Assembly: GCF_002742285.1 (NCBI RefSeq)
Contig: NZ_MDGM01000011.1
Location: forward strand, 1-53,297
Source: Paramylibacter kogurei
GTDB lineage: Bacteria; Pseudomonadota; Alphaproteobacteria; Rhodobacterales; Rhodobacteraceae
Direction: 5' to 3'
Length of the DNA: 53,297 nucleotides
Under the pieces are notes generated by a model. The model was not told the origin of the DNA. It did not search any database and saw nothing but the letters and a program-made list of their open reading frames with translations. Within the stretch, counting starts at the first letter, position 1. Each line of letters starts with the position of its first letter. Shown piece by piece: positions 9,218 through 21,803 of the stretch. The position numbers and the translations under genes are program-made.

Positions 9218-9982
9218 ATGAATAATCTTATCTACGCCATTGGCGACATTCACGGCGATCTAACGCAATTGATCGGTATTTTAAATCGCATCGAAATGGA
9301 TGCCAGCGGCGCGGATCATACTGTTGTTTTTATCGGTGATCTGATTGATCGACGTGAAGACAGCAAAGGCGTGATCGATCATATTATGAACGGGCAAAAC
9401 GCGGGCAAACCTTGGGTCGTGCTCAAGGGAAACCATGATCGGTATTTGCAATGGTTTTTGGAGGACCCACATCGCATTGATACGCGGTTGCGGTCCGATT
9501 ATTACTGGATGCATCCGCGCATGGGTGGTTCGGAAACGCTGGAATCCTATGGCATTGAATTGCCCGAAAATCCCAACGATCATTTGGATGCGGTTTTTGA
9601 GCTGGCCAAAAAACATGTACCAGACAGCCATTACAAATTTTTGAAATCACAGCGTCTGTATTATGAAACTGACGATTATTTTTTCGTCCATGCAGGCGTG
9701 AACAACAAACGCCCATTACATGATCAAGTTGAGGATGATTTATTGTGGATTCGTCCGGGATTTCTGGATCAAACCGAACCGTTTGAAAAGCTGATCATTC
9801 ATGGACACACCGTGATTGACGAGGTGACGCATTATGGCAATCGGGTGAATATCGACACAGGTGCGGCATGGGGCAAAACCCTTTCGGCCATTGTGATTGA
9901 TCAAGGGGTGATTTCCAATTTAACTGCATCAGGGCGCGTTGAATTGATACCACGCCCAGATTTGATTGAAACAGCGGCCTAG
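9218..9982 (+). CDS. metallophosphoesterase, bacterial PP1/PP2A-like serine/threonine phosphatase
   Basis: 254 residues. All family metal-binding signatures are present: GDIHGD at 9-14, GDLIDRR at 40-46, GNHD at 71-74, a VHAG histidine in the centre and IHGHT towards the C-terminus. These hold a two-metal site that hydrolyses phosphomonoesters. The length and GDLIDRR form fit the PrpA/PP1-type bacterial protein phosphatases better than ApaH, but a diadenosine-polyphosphate or other substrate cannot be excluded. No signal peptide. It stands alone between leftward genes and shares a terminator with rpoC. Confidence 0.85.
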   Translation: MNNLIYAIGDIHGDLTQLIGILNRIEMDASGADHTVVFIGDLIDRREDSKGVIDHIMNGQNAGKPWVVLKGNHDRYLQWFLEDPHRIDTRLRSDYYWMHPRMGGSETLESYGIELPENPNDHLDAVFELAKKHVPDSHYKFLKSQRLYYETDDYFFVHAGVNNKRPLHDQVEDDLLWIRPGFLDQTEPFEKLIIHGHTVIDEVTHYGNRVNIDTGAAWGKTLSAIVIDQGVISNLTASGRVELIPRPDLIETAA

Positions 9983-10010
9983 ACCCATCACAAAAAACCA
10001 GCCATAAAAA

Positions 10011-10035
10011 AAGCCCCGCCAAATTGACGGGGCTT
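10011..10035. terminator. bidirectional terminator between the phosphatase and rpoC
   Basis: AAGCCCCG at 10011-10018 pairs with CGGGGCTT at 10028-10035 around a 9-base loop. A-rich sequence on the left (10005-10012) and TTTCTTAATTT on the right give a T-tract on either strand. It fits both the rightward phosphatase and the leftward rpoC. Confidence 0.85.
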
Positions 10036-10056
10036 TCTTAATTTATATTGCGAAGC

Positions 10057-13000
10057 TTATTCTGGTTGCTCTGTGCCGTCGCCACCTGAACCCAATGCAA
10101 CGCCCAGATCTTCGCCCATAACGTCGCCGCTATCTTCGAAAACGGAATTCACATCAGCACCATCATCAGATGGGGCCATCAATGCCGCGGCTTGTTCAGC
10201 CTCTTTGCGTTTCACGTCCAGAACAGCCGCATCGCGATCCGCTGCTACGCGTTTGATTGCGTGCGTTGCACCACCTGTACCCGCTGGGATCAGACGACCA
10301 ACAATCACGTTCTCTTTCAGACCGATCAGTTTGTCTTTCTTACCCTTTGTCGCCGCTTCTGTCAGAACCCGTGTGGTTTCTTGGAAGGACGCAGCAGAGA
10401 TGAACGAACGTGTTTGCAGTGACGCTTTGGTAATACCAAGCAGGATCGGGCCACCTTTGGCTGGTTCCAGACCTTTGGCAATTGCCTTGTCGTTCACTTC
10501 GTCAAACTCAGCTTTGTCAACTTGTTCACCTTTGAGCAACGTTGTGCCACCGCTTTCAGTGATTTCCCACTTTTGCAGCATTTGGCGCACGATAACTTCG
10601 ATGTGCTTGTCGTTGATTTTCACACCTTGCAGACGATACACGTCTTGGACTTCGTCAATCATGTAATCAGCCAGTGCTTCGACACCCATAATGTTCAGGA
10701 TGTCATGGGGAGCTGGGTTGCCGTCCATGATATATTCGCCCTTATGAATAAGGTCGCCTTCTTGTACAGGGATGTGCTTGCCTTTTGGCACCATGTACTG
10801 GCGTACCTCTTCACCCTCTTCGGTTGGGTGAATTTCAATACGGCGTTTGTTTTTGAAGTCTTTCCCGAATGTTACGTGACCATCAATTTCGGCGATGATC
10901 GCGTGATCTTTCGGACGACGTGCTTCGAACAGTTCAGCAACACGTGGCAAACCACCCGTAATGTCTTTGGTTTTTGTACCTTCGCGTGGAATACGCGCCA
11001 ATACATCACCCGCCAACACTTCTTGGCCATCTTCGATAGACAAAATCGCGTCAACAGACATTGCGTGTTTTTCAGGGTTACCGTTATCCAACAGAACGCT
11101 TTCACCTGTTTTCGGATCATTGATCAGAATTTCAGGTTTCAGATCGGAACCTTTTGGCGCGGAACGCCAATCGGATACGATTTTCTGGCTGATGCCTGTT
11201 GCGTCATCGGTTACGTCACGGATCGAAATACCAGAGATCAGGTCAACGAAACGTGCCACACCTGGTTTTTCCGCGATGATGGGCAATGTATATGGATCCC
11301 ATTCAAACAGTTTGTCACCACGGGCCACTTTGGCGCCGTCTTTGACCAACAATTTGGTACCATATGGCATTTTATGTGATGCAACATCTTGGCCGTTTGC
11401 ATCAACAACCACCAATTCCGTGTTCCGACCCATCACGATTTGTTCTTTGTCGCGATTCATCAGAATGTTTGGATTGCGGATTTCGACTTTACCTTCTTGG
11501 CTGCTGTCTTGGAACGATTGTTGGCCACCTTGTGCAACACCACCAATGTGGAATGTACGCATGGTCAACTGTGTACCTGGCTCACCAATTGATTGGGCGG
11601 CAATAATACCAACCGCTTCGCCTGGGTTCACCTGTGTACCACGTGCCAAATCACGACCGTAACATTGTGCACAAATGCCGTCTTCGGCCTCACATGTTAG
11701 CGGGCTGCGCATTTGCAATGAAACAACGCCAGCTTCTTCGATCGCGTCTGCTGCACGTTCGTCCAGCATTTCGCCACGTTTTGCCAAAACATCACCTGTT
11801 GCAGGGTGCAAGATATCTTCGGCCATCACACGACCAAGGATACGTTCAGACAGGCTTGCAACAACTTCGCCATCATTCACCGCCGCTTGGGCTGTGATTG
11901 AACGCTCTGTTCCACAATCATGCTGACGCACGATACAGTCTTGTGCAACGTCAACCAGACGACGTGTCAGGTAACCAGAGTTCGCCGTTTTCAACGCCGT
12001 ATCTGACAGACCCTTACGTGCACCGTGGGTAGAGTTAAAGTACTCTAGAACCGATAGACCCTCTTTAAAGTTAGAGATAATCGGCGTTTCGATGATGTCA
12101 CCATTTGGTTTCGCCATCAAACCGCGCATACCGCCCAGCTGTTTCATCTGTGTCACAGAACCACGCGCACCAGAATGCGCCATCATGTAAACCGAGTTCG
12201 GTTCCATTTCTGCGCCATTCTCATCGCGTTTGGATGCTGAAATGCTATCCATCATCGCATCGGTGACTTTTTCGTTGGCTTTTGACCAAGCATCGACAAC
12301 TTTGTTGTATTTTTCGCCCTGTGTAATCAGACCGTCCATATACTGTTGTTCGAAACCTTTTACGAAATCACGTGTTTCGTTCACCAGTTCCCATTTGGTA
12401 TCTGGGATAACCATGTCATCCTTACCAAATGAAATGCCTGCTTTGAACGCTTCGCGGAAACCAAGGGTCATGATCTGATCACAGAAGATCACAGATTCTT
12501 TTTGACCACAGTAACGGTAAACCGTGTCGATCACTTCGCCGACTTCTTTTTTACGCAGCAAACGGTTGACCAAGTCAAACGGCGCTTTGTTATTCAGCGG
12601 CAACAACGTACCCAATTTCACACGACCCGGTGTTGTTTCAACACGTTTCATGTAAAGATTGCCTTCGTCATCCACCTGTTCAACACGACAAGTGATATTC
12701 GAATGCAGGTGCACCAAACCGTTATCAAGAGCATGTTCCATCTCTTGTGGGTTGGAGAATACCATGCCTTCGCCCTTCATGCCTTCGCGGGCAAGCGATA
12801 GGTAATAAATACCCAAAATCATATCCTGTGACGGAACGATGATCGGCTTACCATTGGCAGGGGACAGAACGTTGTTTGTGGACATCATCAATACACGCGC
12901 TTCCAATTGTGCCTCTAGGCTCAATGGAACGTGTACCGCCATTTGGTCACCGTCAAAGTCGGCGTTAAACGCAGAACAGACAAGCGGGTGCAATTGGATG

Positions 13001-14346
13001 GCTTTGCCTTCGATCAACACAGGTTCGAACGCTTGGATACCCAAACGGTGCAATGTTGGCGCACGGTTCAGCATCACTGGGTGTTCACGGATCACTTCGT
13101 CCAAGATATCCCACACTTCTGGGCGTTCTTTTTCAACGATCTTTTTCGCCTGTTTCACGGTCGAGGACATGCCTTTCGCCTCGAGACGGGAATAGATGAA
13201 CGGCTTAAACAGCTCGAGCGCCATTTTCTTGGGCAAACCACATTGATGCAATTTCAATTCTGGGCCTGTCACAATCACAGAACGACCAGAGAAATCGACG
13301 CGTTTACCCAAAAGGTTTTGACGGAAACGACCCTGTTTACCTTTTAGCATGTCAGACAATGATTTCAGTGCGCGTTTGTTCGCACCTGTAATCACACGAC
13401 CACGACGACCGTTGTCAAACAACGCATCCACAGATTCCTGCAACATACGTTTTTCGTTACGCACGATAATATCAGGTGCGCGCAATTCGATCAGACGTTT
13501 CAAACGGTTGTTACGGTTGATCACACGACGATACAGATCGTTCAAATCGGATGTCGCAAAACGACCGCCATCCAATGGCACCAAGGGGCGCAATTCTGGT
13601 GGGATCACGGGCAATACGGTCATGATCATCCATTCTGGACGGTTGCCAGATTCGATGAATGCTTCGACAACCTTCAGACGTTTGATGATCTTTTTCGGTT
13701 TCAATTCGCCAGTTGCTTCGGCCAATTCTTCGCGAAGCTGTTCTGCTTCTGCTTCCAAATCGATGTTAGACAACATTTCACGGATCGCTTCGGCCCCGAT
13801 ACCAGCGTTGAATGCATCTTCGCCGTATTGATCTTGGGCTTCCATGTATTCGTCTTCGTTCAGCATTTGACCATAGTTAAGGTCGGTCAAACCCGGTTCG
13901 ATGACAACGTATTGTTCGAAATACAACACACGTTCCAGTTCACGCAATGTCATATCCAGCATCAAACCGATGCGGGACGGCAATGATTTCAGGAACCAGA
14001 TATGTGCAACAGGTGCCGCCAAATCAATGTGGCCCATACGTTCACGACGTACTTTTTGAAGCGTAACTTCAACACCACATTTTTCGCAGACAACGCCGCG
14101 GTATTTCATGCGTTTATATTTGCCGCACAGACATTCGTAATCTTTGATCGGGCCAAAGATACGCGCACAGAACAGGCCATCGCGTTCTGGTTTGAATGTA
14201 CGATAGTTAATGGTTTCAGGCTTTTTGATTTCGCCGAAAGACCATGACAGAATCCGTTCAGGAGACGCCAAAGAAATTTGAATTTCATCAAAAGTCTTGG
14301 GCGGCTGGACGGGGTTGAACGGGTTGTTCGTGATTTCTTGGTTCAT
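10057..14346 (-). CDS. rpoC: RNA polymerase beta' subunit
   Basis: 1429 residues, close to other alphaproteobacterial RpoC. The N-terminal zinc ribbon ([20 protein letters not shown]) is near residue 72, the catalytic NADFDGDQM that holds the active-site magnesium lies in the centre, and the second zinc site (DCGTE ... [13 protein letters not shown]) is in the C-terminal half. The acidic C-terminal tail is usual. Separated from rpoB by 47 bases with no clear terminator, so the two are cotranscribed. Confidence 0.98.
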   Translation of the reverse strand: MNQEITNNPFNPVQPPKTFDEIQISLASPERILSWSFGEIKKPETINYRTFKPERDGLFCARIFGPIKDYECLCGKYKRMKYRGVVCEKCGVEVTLQKVRRERMGHIDLAAPVAHIWFLKSLPSRIGLMLDMTLRELERVLYFEQYVVIEPGLTDLNYGQMLNEDEYMEAQDQYGEDAFNAGIGAEAIREMLSNIDLEAEAEQLREELAEATGELKPKKIIKRLKVVEAFIESGNRPEWMIMTVLPVIPPELRPLVPLDGGRFATSDLNDLYRRVINRNNRLKRLIELRAPDIIVRNEKRMLQESVDALFDNGRRGRVITGANKRALKSLSDMLKGKQGRFRQNLLGKRVDFSGRSVIVTGPELKLHQCGLPKKMALELFKPFIYSRLEAKGMSSTVKQAKKIVEKERPEVWDILDEVIREHPVMLNRAPTLHRLGIQAFEPVLIEGKAIQLHPLVCSAFNADFDGDQMAVHVPLSLEAQLEARVLMMSTNNVLSPANGKPIIVPSQDMILGIYYLSLAREGMKGEGMVFSNPQEMEHALDNGLVHLHSNITCRVEQVDDEGNLYMKRVETTPGRVKLGTLLPLNNKAPFDLVNRLLRKKEVGEVIDTVYRYCGQKESVIFCDQIMTLGFREAFKAGISFGKDDMVIPDTKWELVNETRDFVKGFEQQYMDGLITQGEKYNKVVDAWSKANEKVTDAMMDSISASKRDENGAEMEPNSVYMMAHSGARGSVTQMKQLGGMRGLMAKPNGDIIETPIISNFKEGLSVLEYFNSTHGARKGLSDTALKTANSGYLTRRLVDVAQDCIVRQHDCGTERSITAQAAVNDGEVVASLSERILGRVMAEDILHPATGDVLAKRGEMLDERAADAIEEAGVVSLQMRSPLTCEAEDGICAQCYGRDLARGTQVNPGEAVGIIAAQSIGEPGTQLTMRTFHIGGVAQGGQQSFQDSSQEGKVEIRNPNILMNRDKEQIVMGRNTELVVVDANGQDVASHKMPYGTKLLVKDGAKVARGDKLFEWDPYTLPIIAEKPGVARFVDLISGISIRDVTDDATGISQKIVSDWRSAPKGSDLKPEILINDPKTGESVLLDNGNPEKHAMSVDAILSIEDGQEVLAGDVLARIPREGTKTKDITGGLPRVAELFEARRPKDHAIIAEIDGHVTFGKDFKNKRRIEIHPTEEGEEVRQYMVPKGKHIPVQEGDLIHKGEYIMDGNPAPHDILNIMGVEALADYMIDEVQDVYRLQGVKINDKHIEVIVRQMLQKWEITESGGTTLLKGEQVDKAEFDEVNDKAIAKGLEPAKGGPILLGITKASLQTRSFISAASFQETTRVLTEAATKGKKDKLIGLKENVIVGRLIPAGTGGATHAIKRVAADRDAAVLDVKRKEAEQAAALMAPSDDGADVNSVFEDSGDVMGEDLGVALGSGGDGTEQPE

Positions 14347-14393
14347 TTTTAGATCCTAATCTCGAGTTCAGTTGAAGGAGCAGGCGCGAACGC

Positions 14394-17300
14394 CTACTCG
14401 CTCTCCGCATCCAGCAACTGGACGTTAAGGCCCAGTGAGCGGATTTCTTTGACAAGCACGTTAAACGATTCTGGAATACCAGCTTCGAAGTTGTCTTCGC
14501 CTTTGACGATGCTTTCGTACACTTTGGTACGGCCTGCAACGTCATCAGATTTGACAGTCAACATTTCCTGCAATGTGTAAGCTGCGCCATATGCTTCCAG
14601 CGCCCAAACTTCCATCTCACCGAAACGCTGTCCGCCGAACTGTGCTTTACCACCCAGCGGTTGCTGTGTGACAAGGCTGTATGGCCCAGTTGAACGCGCG
14701 TGGATTTTGTCATCCACAAGGTGATGCAGTTTCAACAAGTATTTCACACCAACTGTAACCTTACGTGCGAATTGTTCGCCCGTGCGGCCATCAAACAGTA
14801 CAGATTGACCAGATGTTTCGAACCCTGCACGTGTCAGCGCATCGTTCACATCAGCCTCTTTTGCACCGTCAAATACAGGTGTTGCGATTGGCACACCGTT
14901 GGTGACGTTACCCGCTGCTTCCAGCAATTCGTCTTGGGTCATGTCCTTGATGACTTCGTCATACAGATCATCGCCATAGGCGATTTTCATCGCTTCTTGG
15001 ACAGGTGTCATGTCACCTGAACGACGATATTCTTTCAACGATTCATCAATGGATTTACCCAAACCGCGTGCGGCCCAGCCCATGTGAGTTTCCAAAATCT
15101 GACCAACGTTCATACGTGATGGAACGCCAAGTGGGTTCAGACAGAAATCAACAGGTGTACCATCAGCCAAGAACGGCATGTCTTCTTCGGGAACAACGCG
15201 TGAAATCACACCTTTGTTGCCGTGACGACCGGCCATTTTATCACCCGGTTGCAATTTGCGTTTCACCGCGATGAAAACTTTGACCATTTTCATCACACCG
15301 GGCGGAAGATCATCGCCGCGACGTACTTTTTCAACCTTGTCTTCAAAACGTGCTTCCAAAGATTTCTTTTGGATTTCGTATTGTTTGTTCAAGGCTTCCA
15401 TTTCGGATGCGTCTTTGTCGTCTTCCAGTGCCAACTGCCACCACAAACCACGGCTCAGGCTTTCCAGCAATTCATCATCAATGGTTGAACCAGATTTGAT
15501 GCCTTTGGGGCCTTTCACAGCCTTTTTGCCGATCAGCATGTCTTTGAGACGGGCATAGATGTTACGATCAAGGATATCGACCTCGTCGTCGCGGTCACGT
15601 GCAAGGCGTTCAACCTCTTCACGTTCGATTTGCAACGCACGTTCGTCTTTGTCGATGCCATGGCGGTTAAACACACGCACCTCTACGATTGTACCATAAT
15701 CACCTGGTGGGACACGCAATGATGTGTCACGCACATCAGATGCTTTTTCACCAAAGATGGCACGCAGAAGTTTTTCTTCTGGTGTCATTGGGCTTTCGCC
15801 TTTTGGTGTGATTTTACCAACCAAGATATCCGCTGGGCCAACCTCTGCACCGATGTAAACGATACCCGCTTCGTCCAAATTACGCAGCGCTTCTTCGCCC
15901 ACGTTTGGAATATCACGTGTGATTTCCTCTGGGCCAAGCTTCGTATCACGTGCAGCCACTTCGAATTCTTCGATGTGGACAGATGTGAATACGTCGTCTT
16001 TTACGATACGTTCTGAAATCAGGATCGAGTCTTCGTAGTTGTAACCGTTCCAAGGCATAAACGCGACGAGCACGTTTTTACCAAGCGCCAATTCACCGAT
16101 ATCTGTTGATGGGCCATCGGCCACAACTTCACCAGCAGTGACACGATCGCCAACCTTTACCAATGGGCGTTGGTTGATACATGTGTTTTGGTTTGAACGT
16201 TGGAATTTACGCAGACGGTAAATATCCACACCCGGATCGCCTGCTTCCATTGCATCGGTTACGCGCACAACGATACGCATCGCGTCAACTTGGTCGATGA
16301 TACCACCACGGCGCGCCGTGATTGCCGCACCTGAATCGCGTGCAACAACTTGTTCAATACCAGTACCCACAAACGGTGCGTCTGCTTTTAACAATGGCAC
16401 GGCTTGACGTTGCATGTTGGAACCCATCAACGCGCGGTTGGCGTCGTCGTTTTCCAAGAACGGGATCAAAGATGCCGCAACAGACACTAGCTGTTTTGGG
16501 CTAACGTCGATGTAATCAATACGCTCTGGTGGGTTCAACGCGTATTCGCCAGCTTCACGTGTTGACACGAGATCATTGGCAAATTTACCGCCTTCGTCCA
16601 ATTGCGCGTTTGCCTGCGCAACAGTGAAACGCATTTCTTCGGTGGCGGACATGTATTGCACATCATCCGTAACCTTACCATCCTCGACTCGGCGGTATGG
16701 TGTTTCGATGAAACCGTATTTGTTCACACGTGCGAATGATGCAAGCGAGTTGATCAAACCAATGTTTGGACCCTCTGGCGTTTCAATCGGACACATACGA
16801 CCATAATGTGTTGGGTGAACGTCGCGAACCTCAAAGCCTGCGCGTTCACGTGTCAAACCACCTGGCCCAAGCGCAGACAGACGACGTTTGTGCGTGACTT
16901 CTGACAATGGGTTTGTTTGGTCCATAAATTGTGACAATTGGCTGGAACCAAAGAATTCACGTACCGCAGCAGCGGCTGGTTTCGCATTGATCAAATCTTG
17001 TGGCATGATCGTGTCGATTTCGACAGATGACATGCGTTCTTTGATCGCGCGTTCCATACGTAACAGGCCAACACGATATTGGTTTTCCATCAATTCACCT
17101 ACCGAACGCACGCGGCGGTTACCAAGGTGGTCGATGTCGTCAACGTCGCCTTTGCCATCACGCAGGTCAACCAGACCTTTGATCACGGCAATGATGTCTT
17201 CTTTGCGCAAAGTGCGTTGGGTGTCTTCTGCATCCAATTGCAGACGCATGTTCATTTTCACACGGCCAACCGCAGACAGATCATAACGCTCTGAATCAAA

Positions 17301-18530
17301 GAACAGGCTGTCGAACAATGCAGATGCTGCATCAACGGTCGGTGGCTCGCCTGGGCGCATCACACGATAAATATCCATCAACGCGGTTTCGCGGTTGAGG
17401 TTTTTATCAGCCGCCATAGTTGTGCGGATATATGGGCCTACATTGACGTTATCGATGTCCAAAGTTGGGATCGTTTTCACGCCCGCATCCAACAACGCAT
17501 GGACTGTGCCGCCGATGATGTTGTCATCTTTGTCATATTCAACGGTCAATTCACCGCCTGCCTCGACATAGATTTCACCGGTTTCTTCGTTGATGATATC
17601 TTTGGCCGCGAAACGCCCGATCACGCCTTCATATGGCACCAACACGTCGGTTACTTTGCCTTCGTCGATCAGTTTTTTCACTGTGCGCGGCGTAACTTTC
17701 TTGCCCGCTTCTGCAATCACTTCGCCCGTTTTTGCATCTACGATATCAAGGGTTGGTTTTGTGCCGCGAACGCGTTCTGGGAAAAACTTGGTTTTCCATG
17801 CTTTTTTCTTGGCATCGTAAGTGTAATCAACAGAATCGTAATAGGCATCACAGATACCTTCTTGGTCCAGACCAAGTGCGTACAACAATGTTGTAACAGG
17901 CAATTTACGACGACGGTCGATACGTGCGTAAACCATGTCTTTTGCGTCAAATTCGAAATCCAACCATGAACCGCGATAGGGAATGATGCGGCTGGCGAAT
18001 AACAATTTACCAGAAGAATGGGTTTTGCCACGGTCGTGATCAAAGAACACACCAGGTGAGCGGTGCATTTGGGATACGATCACACGCTCGGTGCCGTTCA
18101 CAACGAACGTACCATTTGGTGTCATCAAAGGCATATCACCCATGAACACGTCTTGTTCTTTGATGTCTTTGACGGAACGCGCACCTGTGTCTTCGTCCAC
18201 ATCAAACACGATAAGGCGCAATGTCACCTTAAGCGGAGCGGAGTAAGTCATGTCGCGTTGCTGACATTCTTCAACATCGTATTTGGGTTTTTCCAGCTCG
18301 TATTTTACGAATTCCAAAACGGAAGTTTCGTTAAAATCTTTGATTGGAAATACGGATTGGAAAACACCATTGATGCCTTCGCCTGTCATTGGTTCTGGTT
18401 GATCACCAGAGCGCAAGAACAGATCGTAAGAGCTTTTCTGTACCTGAATAAGGTTCGGCATATCCAAAACTTCGCGGATTTTGCCATAATGTTTGCGGAT
18501 TCGTTTAAAACCTGAATGCGTCTGAGCCAT
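14394..18530 (-). CDS. rpoB: RNA polymerase beta subunit
   Basis: 1378 residues with the start at ATG 18530 ([18 protein letters not shown]), which has GAGGTG 10 bases upstream. The frame is open for 31 more codons but that extension lies in the untranslated rplL-rpoB spacer. The rifampicin region reads [20 protein letters not shown] then [10 protein letters not shown], the wild-type, sensitive form. The C-terminal [19 protein letters not shown] block ([20 protein letters not shown]) and the [20 protein letters not shown] anchor are present. Confidence 0.98.
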   Translation of the reverse strand: MAQTHSGFKRIRKHYGKIREVLDMPNLIQVQKSSYDLFLRSGDQPEPMTGEGINGVFQSVFPIKDFNETSVLEFVKYELEKPKYDVEECQQRDMTYSAPLKVTLRLIVFDVDEDTGARSVKDIKEQDVFMGDMPLMTPNGTFVVNGTERVIVSQMHRSPGVFFDHDRGKTHSSGKLLFASRIIPYRGSWLDFEFDAKDMVYARIDRRRKLPVTTLLYALGLDQEGICDAYYDSVDYTYDAKKKAWKTKFFPERVRGTKPTLDIVDAKTGEVIAEAGKKVTPRTVKKLIDEGKVTDVLVPYEGVIGRFAAKDIINEETGEIYVEAGGELTVEYDKDDNIIGGTVHALLDAGVKTIPTLDIDNVNVGPYIRTTMAADKNLNRETALMDIYRVMRPGEPPTVDAASALFDSLFFDSERYDLSAVGRVKMNMRLQLDAEDTQRTLRKEDIIAVIKGLVDLRDGKGDVDDIDHLGNRRVRSVGELMENQYRVGLLRMERAIKERMSSVEIDTIMPQDLINAKPAAAAVREFFGSSQLSQFMDQTNPLSEVTHKRRLSALGPGGLTRERAGFEVRDVHPTHYGRMCPIETPEGPNIGLINSLASFARVNKYGFIETPYRRVEDGKVTDDVQYMSATEEMRFTVAQANAQLDEGGKFANDLVSTREAGEYALNPPERIDYIDVSPKQLVSVAASLIPFLENDDANRALMGSNMQRQAVPLLKADAPFVGTGIEQVVARDSGAAITARRGGIIDQVDAMRIVVRVTDAMEAGDPGVDIYRLRKFQRSNQNTCINQRPLVKVGDRVTAGEVVADGPSTDIGELALGKNVLVAFMPWNGYNYEDSILISERIVKDDVFTSVHIEEFEVAARDTKLGPEEITRDIPNVGEEALRNLDEAGIVYIGAEVGPADILVGKITPKGESPMTPEEKLLRAIFGEKASDVRDTSLRVPPGDYGTIVEVRVFNRHGIDKDERALQIEREEVERLARDRDDEVDILDRNIYARLKDMLIGKKAVKGPKGIKSGSTIDDELLESLSRGLWWQLALEDDKDASEMEALNKQYEIQKKSLEARFEDKVEKVRRGDDLPPGVMKMVKVFIAVKRKLQPGDKMAGRHGNKGVISRVVPEEDMPFLADGTPVDFCLNPLGVPSRMNVGQILETHMGWAARGLGKSIDESLKEYRRSGDMTPVQEAMKIAYGDDLYDEVIKDMTQDELLEAAGNVTNGVPIATPVFDGAKEADVNDALTRAGFETSGQSVLFDGRTGEQFARKVTVGVKYLLKLHHLVDDKIHARSTGPYSLVTQQPLGGKAQFGGQRFGEMEVWALEAYGAAYTLQEMLTVKSDDVAGRTKVYESIVKGEDNFEAGIPESFNVLVKEIRSLGLNVQLLDAESE

Positions 18531-18652
18531 GCTCGTCTTCACCTCTTTATTGTCCACCTTGCACGGGCGTCGGGCACCGCCGTACAAAGGCCAACTGAAC
18601 AAGGAAAATCCTATTCTTGCCAAGGTTCCCTACCCATGGCTCCCGAATTTTC

Positions 18653-18730
18653 CCTGTCTTTCAAGAGGTCTTGTGCAAAGGCCCCTAGAAAGACAGGATC
18701 GGCTGGCCCCACGAAACCGCGAGGCCAGCC
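18653..18730 (-). promoter_or_regulatory. two stem-loops in the rplL-rpoB spacer (processing/attenuation region)
   Basis: CCTGTCTTTC at 18653-18662 is the perfect complement of GAAAGACAGG at 18688-18697, and GGCTGGCC at 18701-18708 of GGCCAGCC at 18723-18730. Neither has a T-tract in the direction of transcription. In E. coli the same spacer carries an attenuator and an RNase III processing stem that set the ratio of L7/L12 to polymerase; a similar role is inferred here. The remainder of 18531-18762 shows no gene. Confidence 0.6.
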
Positions 18731-18762
18731 TAATATTTTAGCGGGCTAGATGCCCAACTGAA

Positions 18763-19143
18763 TTACTTCAGTTCGATTTCAGCGCCAGCTTCTTCAAGCT
18801 TCTTCTTGATTTCTTCTGCTTCAGCTTTGGTTGCGCCTTCTTTGACAGCTTTGCCGCCAGCTTCAACCAAGTCTTTTGCTTCTTTCAGACCCAAACCAGT
18901 GATCGCACGTACTTCTTTGATCACGTTGATTTTCTTGTCGCCTGCAGATTTCAGAATTACGTCGAATTCGTCTTTTTCTTCTGCAGCACCACCAGCGTCG
19001 CCACCAGCTGCGCCAGCAACCATTACAGCGCCACCAGCAGCAGGCTCGATGCCGTACTCGTCTTTAAGAAGTGTTTTCAGTTCTTGTGCTTCCAAAAGCG
19101 TAAGGCCTACGATTTCTTCTGCTAGTTTTTTAATATCAGCCAT
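18763..19143 (-). CDS. rplL: 50S ribosomal protein L7/L12
   Basis: 126 residues. N-terminal dimerisation domain, Ala/Gly hinge ([20 protein letters not shown], residues 35-54) and the factor-binding C-terminal domain with [20 protein letters not shown]. Multiple copies form the stalk that recruits EF-Tu and EF-G. Preceded by rplJ with a 78-base gap. Confidence 0.97.
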   Translation of the reverse strand: MADIKKLAEEIVGLTLLEAQELKTLLKDEYGIEPAAGGAVMVAGAAGGDAGGAAEEKDEFDVILKSAGDKKINVIKEVRAITGLGLKEAKDLVEAGGKAVKEGATKAEAEEIKKKLEEAGAEIELK

Positions 19144-19221
19144 TTGATATGTTCCGTTTCAGTTTTAGTTCTGTTTCCAGTGATGTCATTTTCACGACAC
19201 CGAATTACATTTGCAGTATGC

Positions 19222-19734
19222 TTATGCAGCCTTTTCTTCGATCGTTTCCAAGATGGAAGCGATGTTGGAAGCAGGCGCGCCAATTGCACCAGCGATATTC
19301 GAAGCAGGAGCACCAATACAGCCAACGATAGAAGCAATAAGCTCCTCGCGTGACGGCATAGCGGCAACAGCTTTGACACCGGCAACGTCCAATGCGTTCT
19401 CACCCATTGCACCCCCAAGGATAACGAGCTTGGCGTTATCTTTGGCATAAGCTTCCGTGACTTTCGCCGCGGCAACTGGGTCCTCTGAATAAGATAGGAC
19501 AGTCATTCCATCCAACATGCCTGAAATGCTTTCGCATGGCTTGCCTTCAAGAGCGATTTTGGCGAGCTTGTTTTTGGCAACACGTACAAAACCACCCGCT
19601 TCGCGCATGCGCGCACGGAAGTCTTGCATTTCTGCAACTGTAATGCCGGCATAGTGAGATACTACGACAACACCAGAGTCCGTGAAGATTTGGCCAAGTT
19701 CATCGACCAGTGCTTCTTTTTGGGCTCTATCCAC
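19222..19734 (-). CDS. rplJ: 50S ribosomal protein L10
   Basis: 170 residues if translation starts at GTG 19734 ([17 protein letters not shown]), which has GGAGAAAC seven bases upstream and matches the family N-terminus. An open frame continues further upstream to 19785 but overlaps the leader RNA. L10 anchors the L7/L12 dimers through its C-terminal helix and binds its own leader to repress translation. Confidence 0.95.
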   Translation of the reverse strand: MDRAQKEALVDELGQIFTDSGVVVVSHYAGITVAEMQDFRARMREAGGFVRVAKNKLAKIALEGKPCESISGMLDGMTVLSYSEDPVAAAKVTEAYAKDNAKLVILGGAMGENALDVAGVKAVAAMPSREELIASIVGCIGAPASNIAGAIGAPASNIASILETIEEKAA

Positions 19735-19744
19735 AGTGTTTCTC

Positions 19745-19940
19745 CAAATTTGAGGGGCAAAATTCACCCCCCGGCTCAGTTTCACTAACCCACCATATTC
19801 GCGGCAGATCAGCAGTTAGGGTCCGTTCCGGTTCCCTCCCAAAATCACCCGAAGGCGAAAATTGTTCGGTTCCCATCTCAGGCAGGAGATTAAGCTGTTT
19901 GTAGCAGCACCCACCGTCTCGGACAGTTGACGACAATCTT
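19745..19940 (-). ncRNA. L10 leader (autoregulatory RNA of rplJL)
   Basis: The 252-base gap between rplA and rplJ holds paired and GC-rich segments in the transcript, including GGTGGGTGCTGCTACAAACA, then TCTCCTGCCTGAGATGGG and GAACC repeats close to rplJ. This arrangement resembles the L10-binding leader found before rplJ in proteobacteria, where free L10(L7/L12) complex blocks rplJ translation. The boundaries are approximate. Confidence 0.65.
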
Positions 19941-19986
19941 GCGATCCCCGTCATATCTGCTGGCGCTTGCACGCCAGCAAAATTCA

Positions 19987-20685
19987 TTAACCTTTCAGGA
20001 AGGCATCAACATCCAAAGTAACGCTTGGGCCCATTGTGGACGACAAAGCGATCTTTTTCATGTATGCGCCTTTGGCACCTTCTGGTTTTGCTTTTTGAAC
20101 AGCAGCAACAAACGCTTTTACGTTTTCAGCGAGTTTTGCTTCGTCAAATGATGTTTTACCAACACCTGCGTGCACAACGCCTGCTTTTTCAACTTTGAAC
20201 TGGACTTCGCCGCCTTTGGCAGCTTCGACAGCGGCCTTAACGTCCATTGTCACTGTACCAACGCGTGGGTTTGGCATCAGGTTACGTGGACCCAATACTT
20301 TACCAAGACGACCAACAACGGCCATCATGTCAGGTGTTGCGATACAACGATCGAATTCGATCTTGCCGCCCTGAACGATTTCCATCAGGTCTTCTGCGCC
20401 AACGATGTCGGCACCCGCTGCTTTTGCTTCTTCTGCTTTTGCATCACGTGCAAAAACCGCAACGCGCATTGTTTTACCTGTGCCATTTGGCAAGGATACA
20501 ACACCACGAACCATTTGATCAGCGTGACGTGGGTCAACACCCAAGTTCACAGCAATATCAACTGTTTCGTCAAATTTTGCATTTGCGTTGCCTTTAACCA
20601 AAGCAACAGCTTCTTCAACAGTAACTGCAGATTTGCCAGCAAATGCTTCGCGTGCTGCGGTTGTTCTTTTACCGTGTTTCGCCAT
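19987..20685 (-). CDS. rplA: 50S ribosomal protein L1
   Basis: 232 residues, normal length. L1 forms the mobile stalk that guides deacylated tRNA out of the E site and can repress its own mRNA. The [12 protein letters not shown] and [20 protein letters not shown] blocks are diagnostic. Overlaps rplK by one base (TAATG). Confidence 0.97.
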   Translation of the reverse strand: MAKHGKRTTAAREAFAGKSAVTVEEAVALVKGNANAKFDETVDIAVNLGVDPRHADQMVRGVVSLPNGTGKTMRVAVFARDAKAEEAKAAGADIVGAEDLMEIVQGGKIEFDRCIATPDMMAVVGRLGKVLGPRNLMPNPRVGTVTMDVKAAVEAAKGGEVQFKVEKAGVVHAGVGKTSFDEAKLAENVKAFVAAVQKAKPEGAKGAYMKKIALSSTMGPSVTLDVDAFLKG

Positions 20686-21110
20686 TACTTCACCTCGATG
20701 CCCATTGAACGGGCAGAACCCATGATGATTTTCATCGCAGCGTCGATATCGTTTGCGTTCAAATCTTTCATTTTCGCTTCTGCGATTTCTTTCACTTGTT
20801 TCGCAGTCACTGTGCCAACGATTTCGCGGCTTGGTGTTTTCGCACCAGATTTCAGTTTCGCTGCTTTTTTCAAGTAGTAAGACGCAGGTGGCGTTTTGAT
20901 GTCCATGGTGAAAGATTTATCAACGTAATACGTGATAACTGTTGGGCAAGGTGCGCCCGCTTCCATTTCCTGTGTTTTTGCGTTGAACGCTTTACAGAAT
21001 TCCATGATGTTAATGCCGCGCTGACCCAGCGCAGGACCAACGGGTGGTGATGGGTTGGCTTGACCTGCAGGAACCTGCAGTTTCATCGTGCCAGCAACTT
21101 TTTTAGCCAT
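20685..21110 (-). CDS. rplK: 50S ribosomal protein L11
   Basis: 141 residues, standard. The N-terminal proline-rich segment ([20 protein letters not shown]), which with 23S rRNA forms the thiostrepton/RelA-sensitive GTPase centre, is intact; the C-terminal RNA-binding domain ends [10 protein letters not shown]. An AGGAGGCC Shine-Dalgarno precedes the ATG. Confidence 0.97.
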   Translation of the reverse strand: MAKKVAGTMKLQVPAGQANPSPPVGPALGQRGINIMEFCKAFNAKTQEMEAGAPCPTVITYYVDKSFTMDIKTPPASYYLKKAAKLKSGAKTPSREIVGTVTAKQVKEIAEAKMKDLNANDIDAAMKIIMGSARSMGIEVK

Positions 21111-21178
21111 TATGGCCTCCTTTAGCTCCGATCATTTGGGCCGCGTGCCCATCTGATCAATTTGGTGTGGTGCGGTTT

Positions 21179-21194
21179 GGATCACGCGTGATCC
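21179..21194. promoter_or_regulatory. 16-bp perfect palindrome between nusG and rplK
   Basis: GGATCACGCGTGATCC is a perfect inverted repeat in the 105-base spacer. It has no T-tract, so it is not a simple terminator. It could be an operator near a rplK promoter or an RNA stem; the sequence does not decide. Confidence 0.45.
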
Positions 21195-21215
21195 GCTCCT
21201 CCCACATGCACAACA

Positions 21216-21749
21216 CTAGGTTTGTTTATTCACCTGTGTGTATTCGAGTTCGACCGGGGTTGCCCGACCAAAGATTGATACGGAAACTTTCAAGCGGGCG
21301 TTTTCTTCGTCCACCTCTTCCACGGTGCCAGCGAAACCCTCGAACGGGCCGTCGGTGACGTTTACCTGTTCGCCAACTTCGTAGGCGATCAAAGTGCGTG
21401 GATTTTCCGCGCCTTCCTCAACTTGGTTAAGGATATAACTTACTTCTGAATCGCGCATCGGGCTTGGTTTACCTGGTTGCCCCAGAAAACCCGTCACACG
21501 GTTGGTGTTGTTGATCAGGTGATAACCTTTTTCGGTCATCTCCATACGCACCAAAATATAACCTGGCATAAAGCGACGCTCGACATTGTATTTCTTGCCG
21601 CGGCGCACTTCGACCACTTCTTCGGTTGGTACAAGGACCTGTTCGATTTCGTCTTGCAAGCCTTCTTGCTCGACTGCCTCGTCGATCGCTTCTTTTACTT
21701 TCTTTTCGTAATTCGAAAGTACGCTTACCGAATACCACCGTTTTGCCAT
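21216..21749 (-). CDS. nusG: transcription termination/antitermination factor NusG
   Basis: 177 residues from ATG 21749 ([20 protein letters not shown]). The frame stays open to 21806, but the family starts at KRWY. The NGN domain includes [14 protein letters not shown] and [10 protein letters not shown], and the C-terminal KOW domain reads [20 protein letters not shown]. NusG binds the polymerase clamp and links it to Rho or to ribosomal S10. Confidence 0.96.
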   Translation of the reverse strand: MAKRWYSVSVLSNYEKKVKEAIDEAVEQEGLQDEIEQVLVPTEEVVEVRRGKKYNVERRFMPGYILVRMEMTEKGYHLINNTNRVTGFLGQPGKPSPMRDSEVSYILNQVEEGAENPRTLIAYEVGEQVNVTDGPFEGFAGTVEEVDEENARLKVSVSIFGRATPVELEYTQVNKQT

Positions 21750-21803
21750 AATGCTCGACGCCTTCTTAAGGACGGGCAAACCGCCCCAAAAACCATTGTT
21801 AAA

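Noticed and set aside
18531..18623. N-terminal extension of RpoB by 31 residues
   Set aside because: ATG 18530 has a good Shine-Dalgarno and the family N-terminus; the extension lies in the structured spacer.
10073..18749. Many long rightward open frames opposite rpoC and rpoB
   Set aside because: They lack ribosome-binding sites and family resemblance and mirror the strong codon bias of the genes beneath them.
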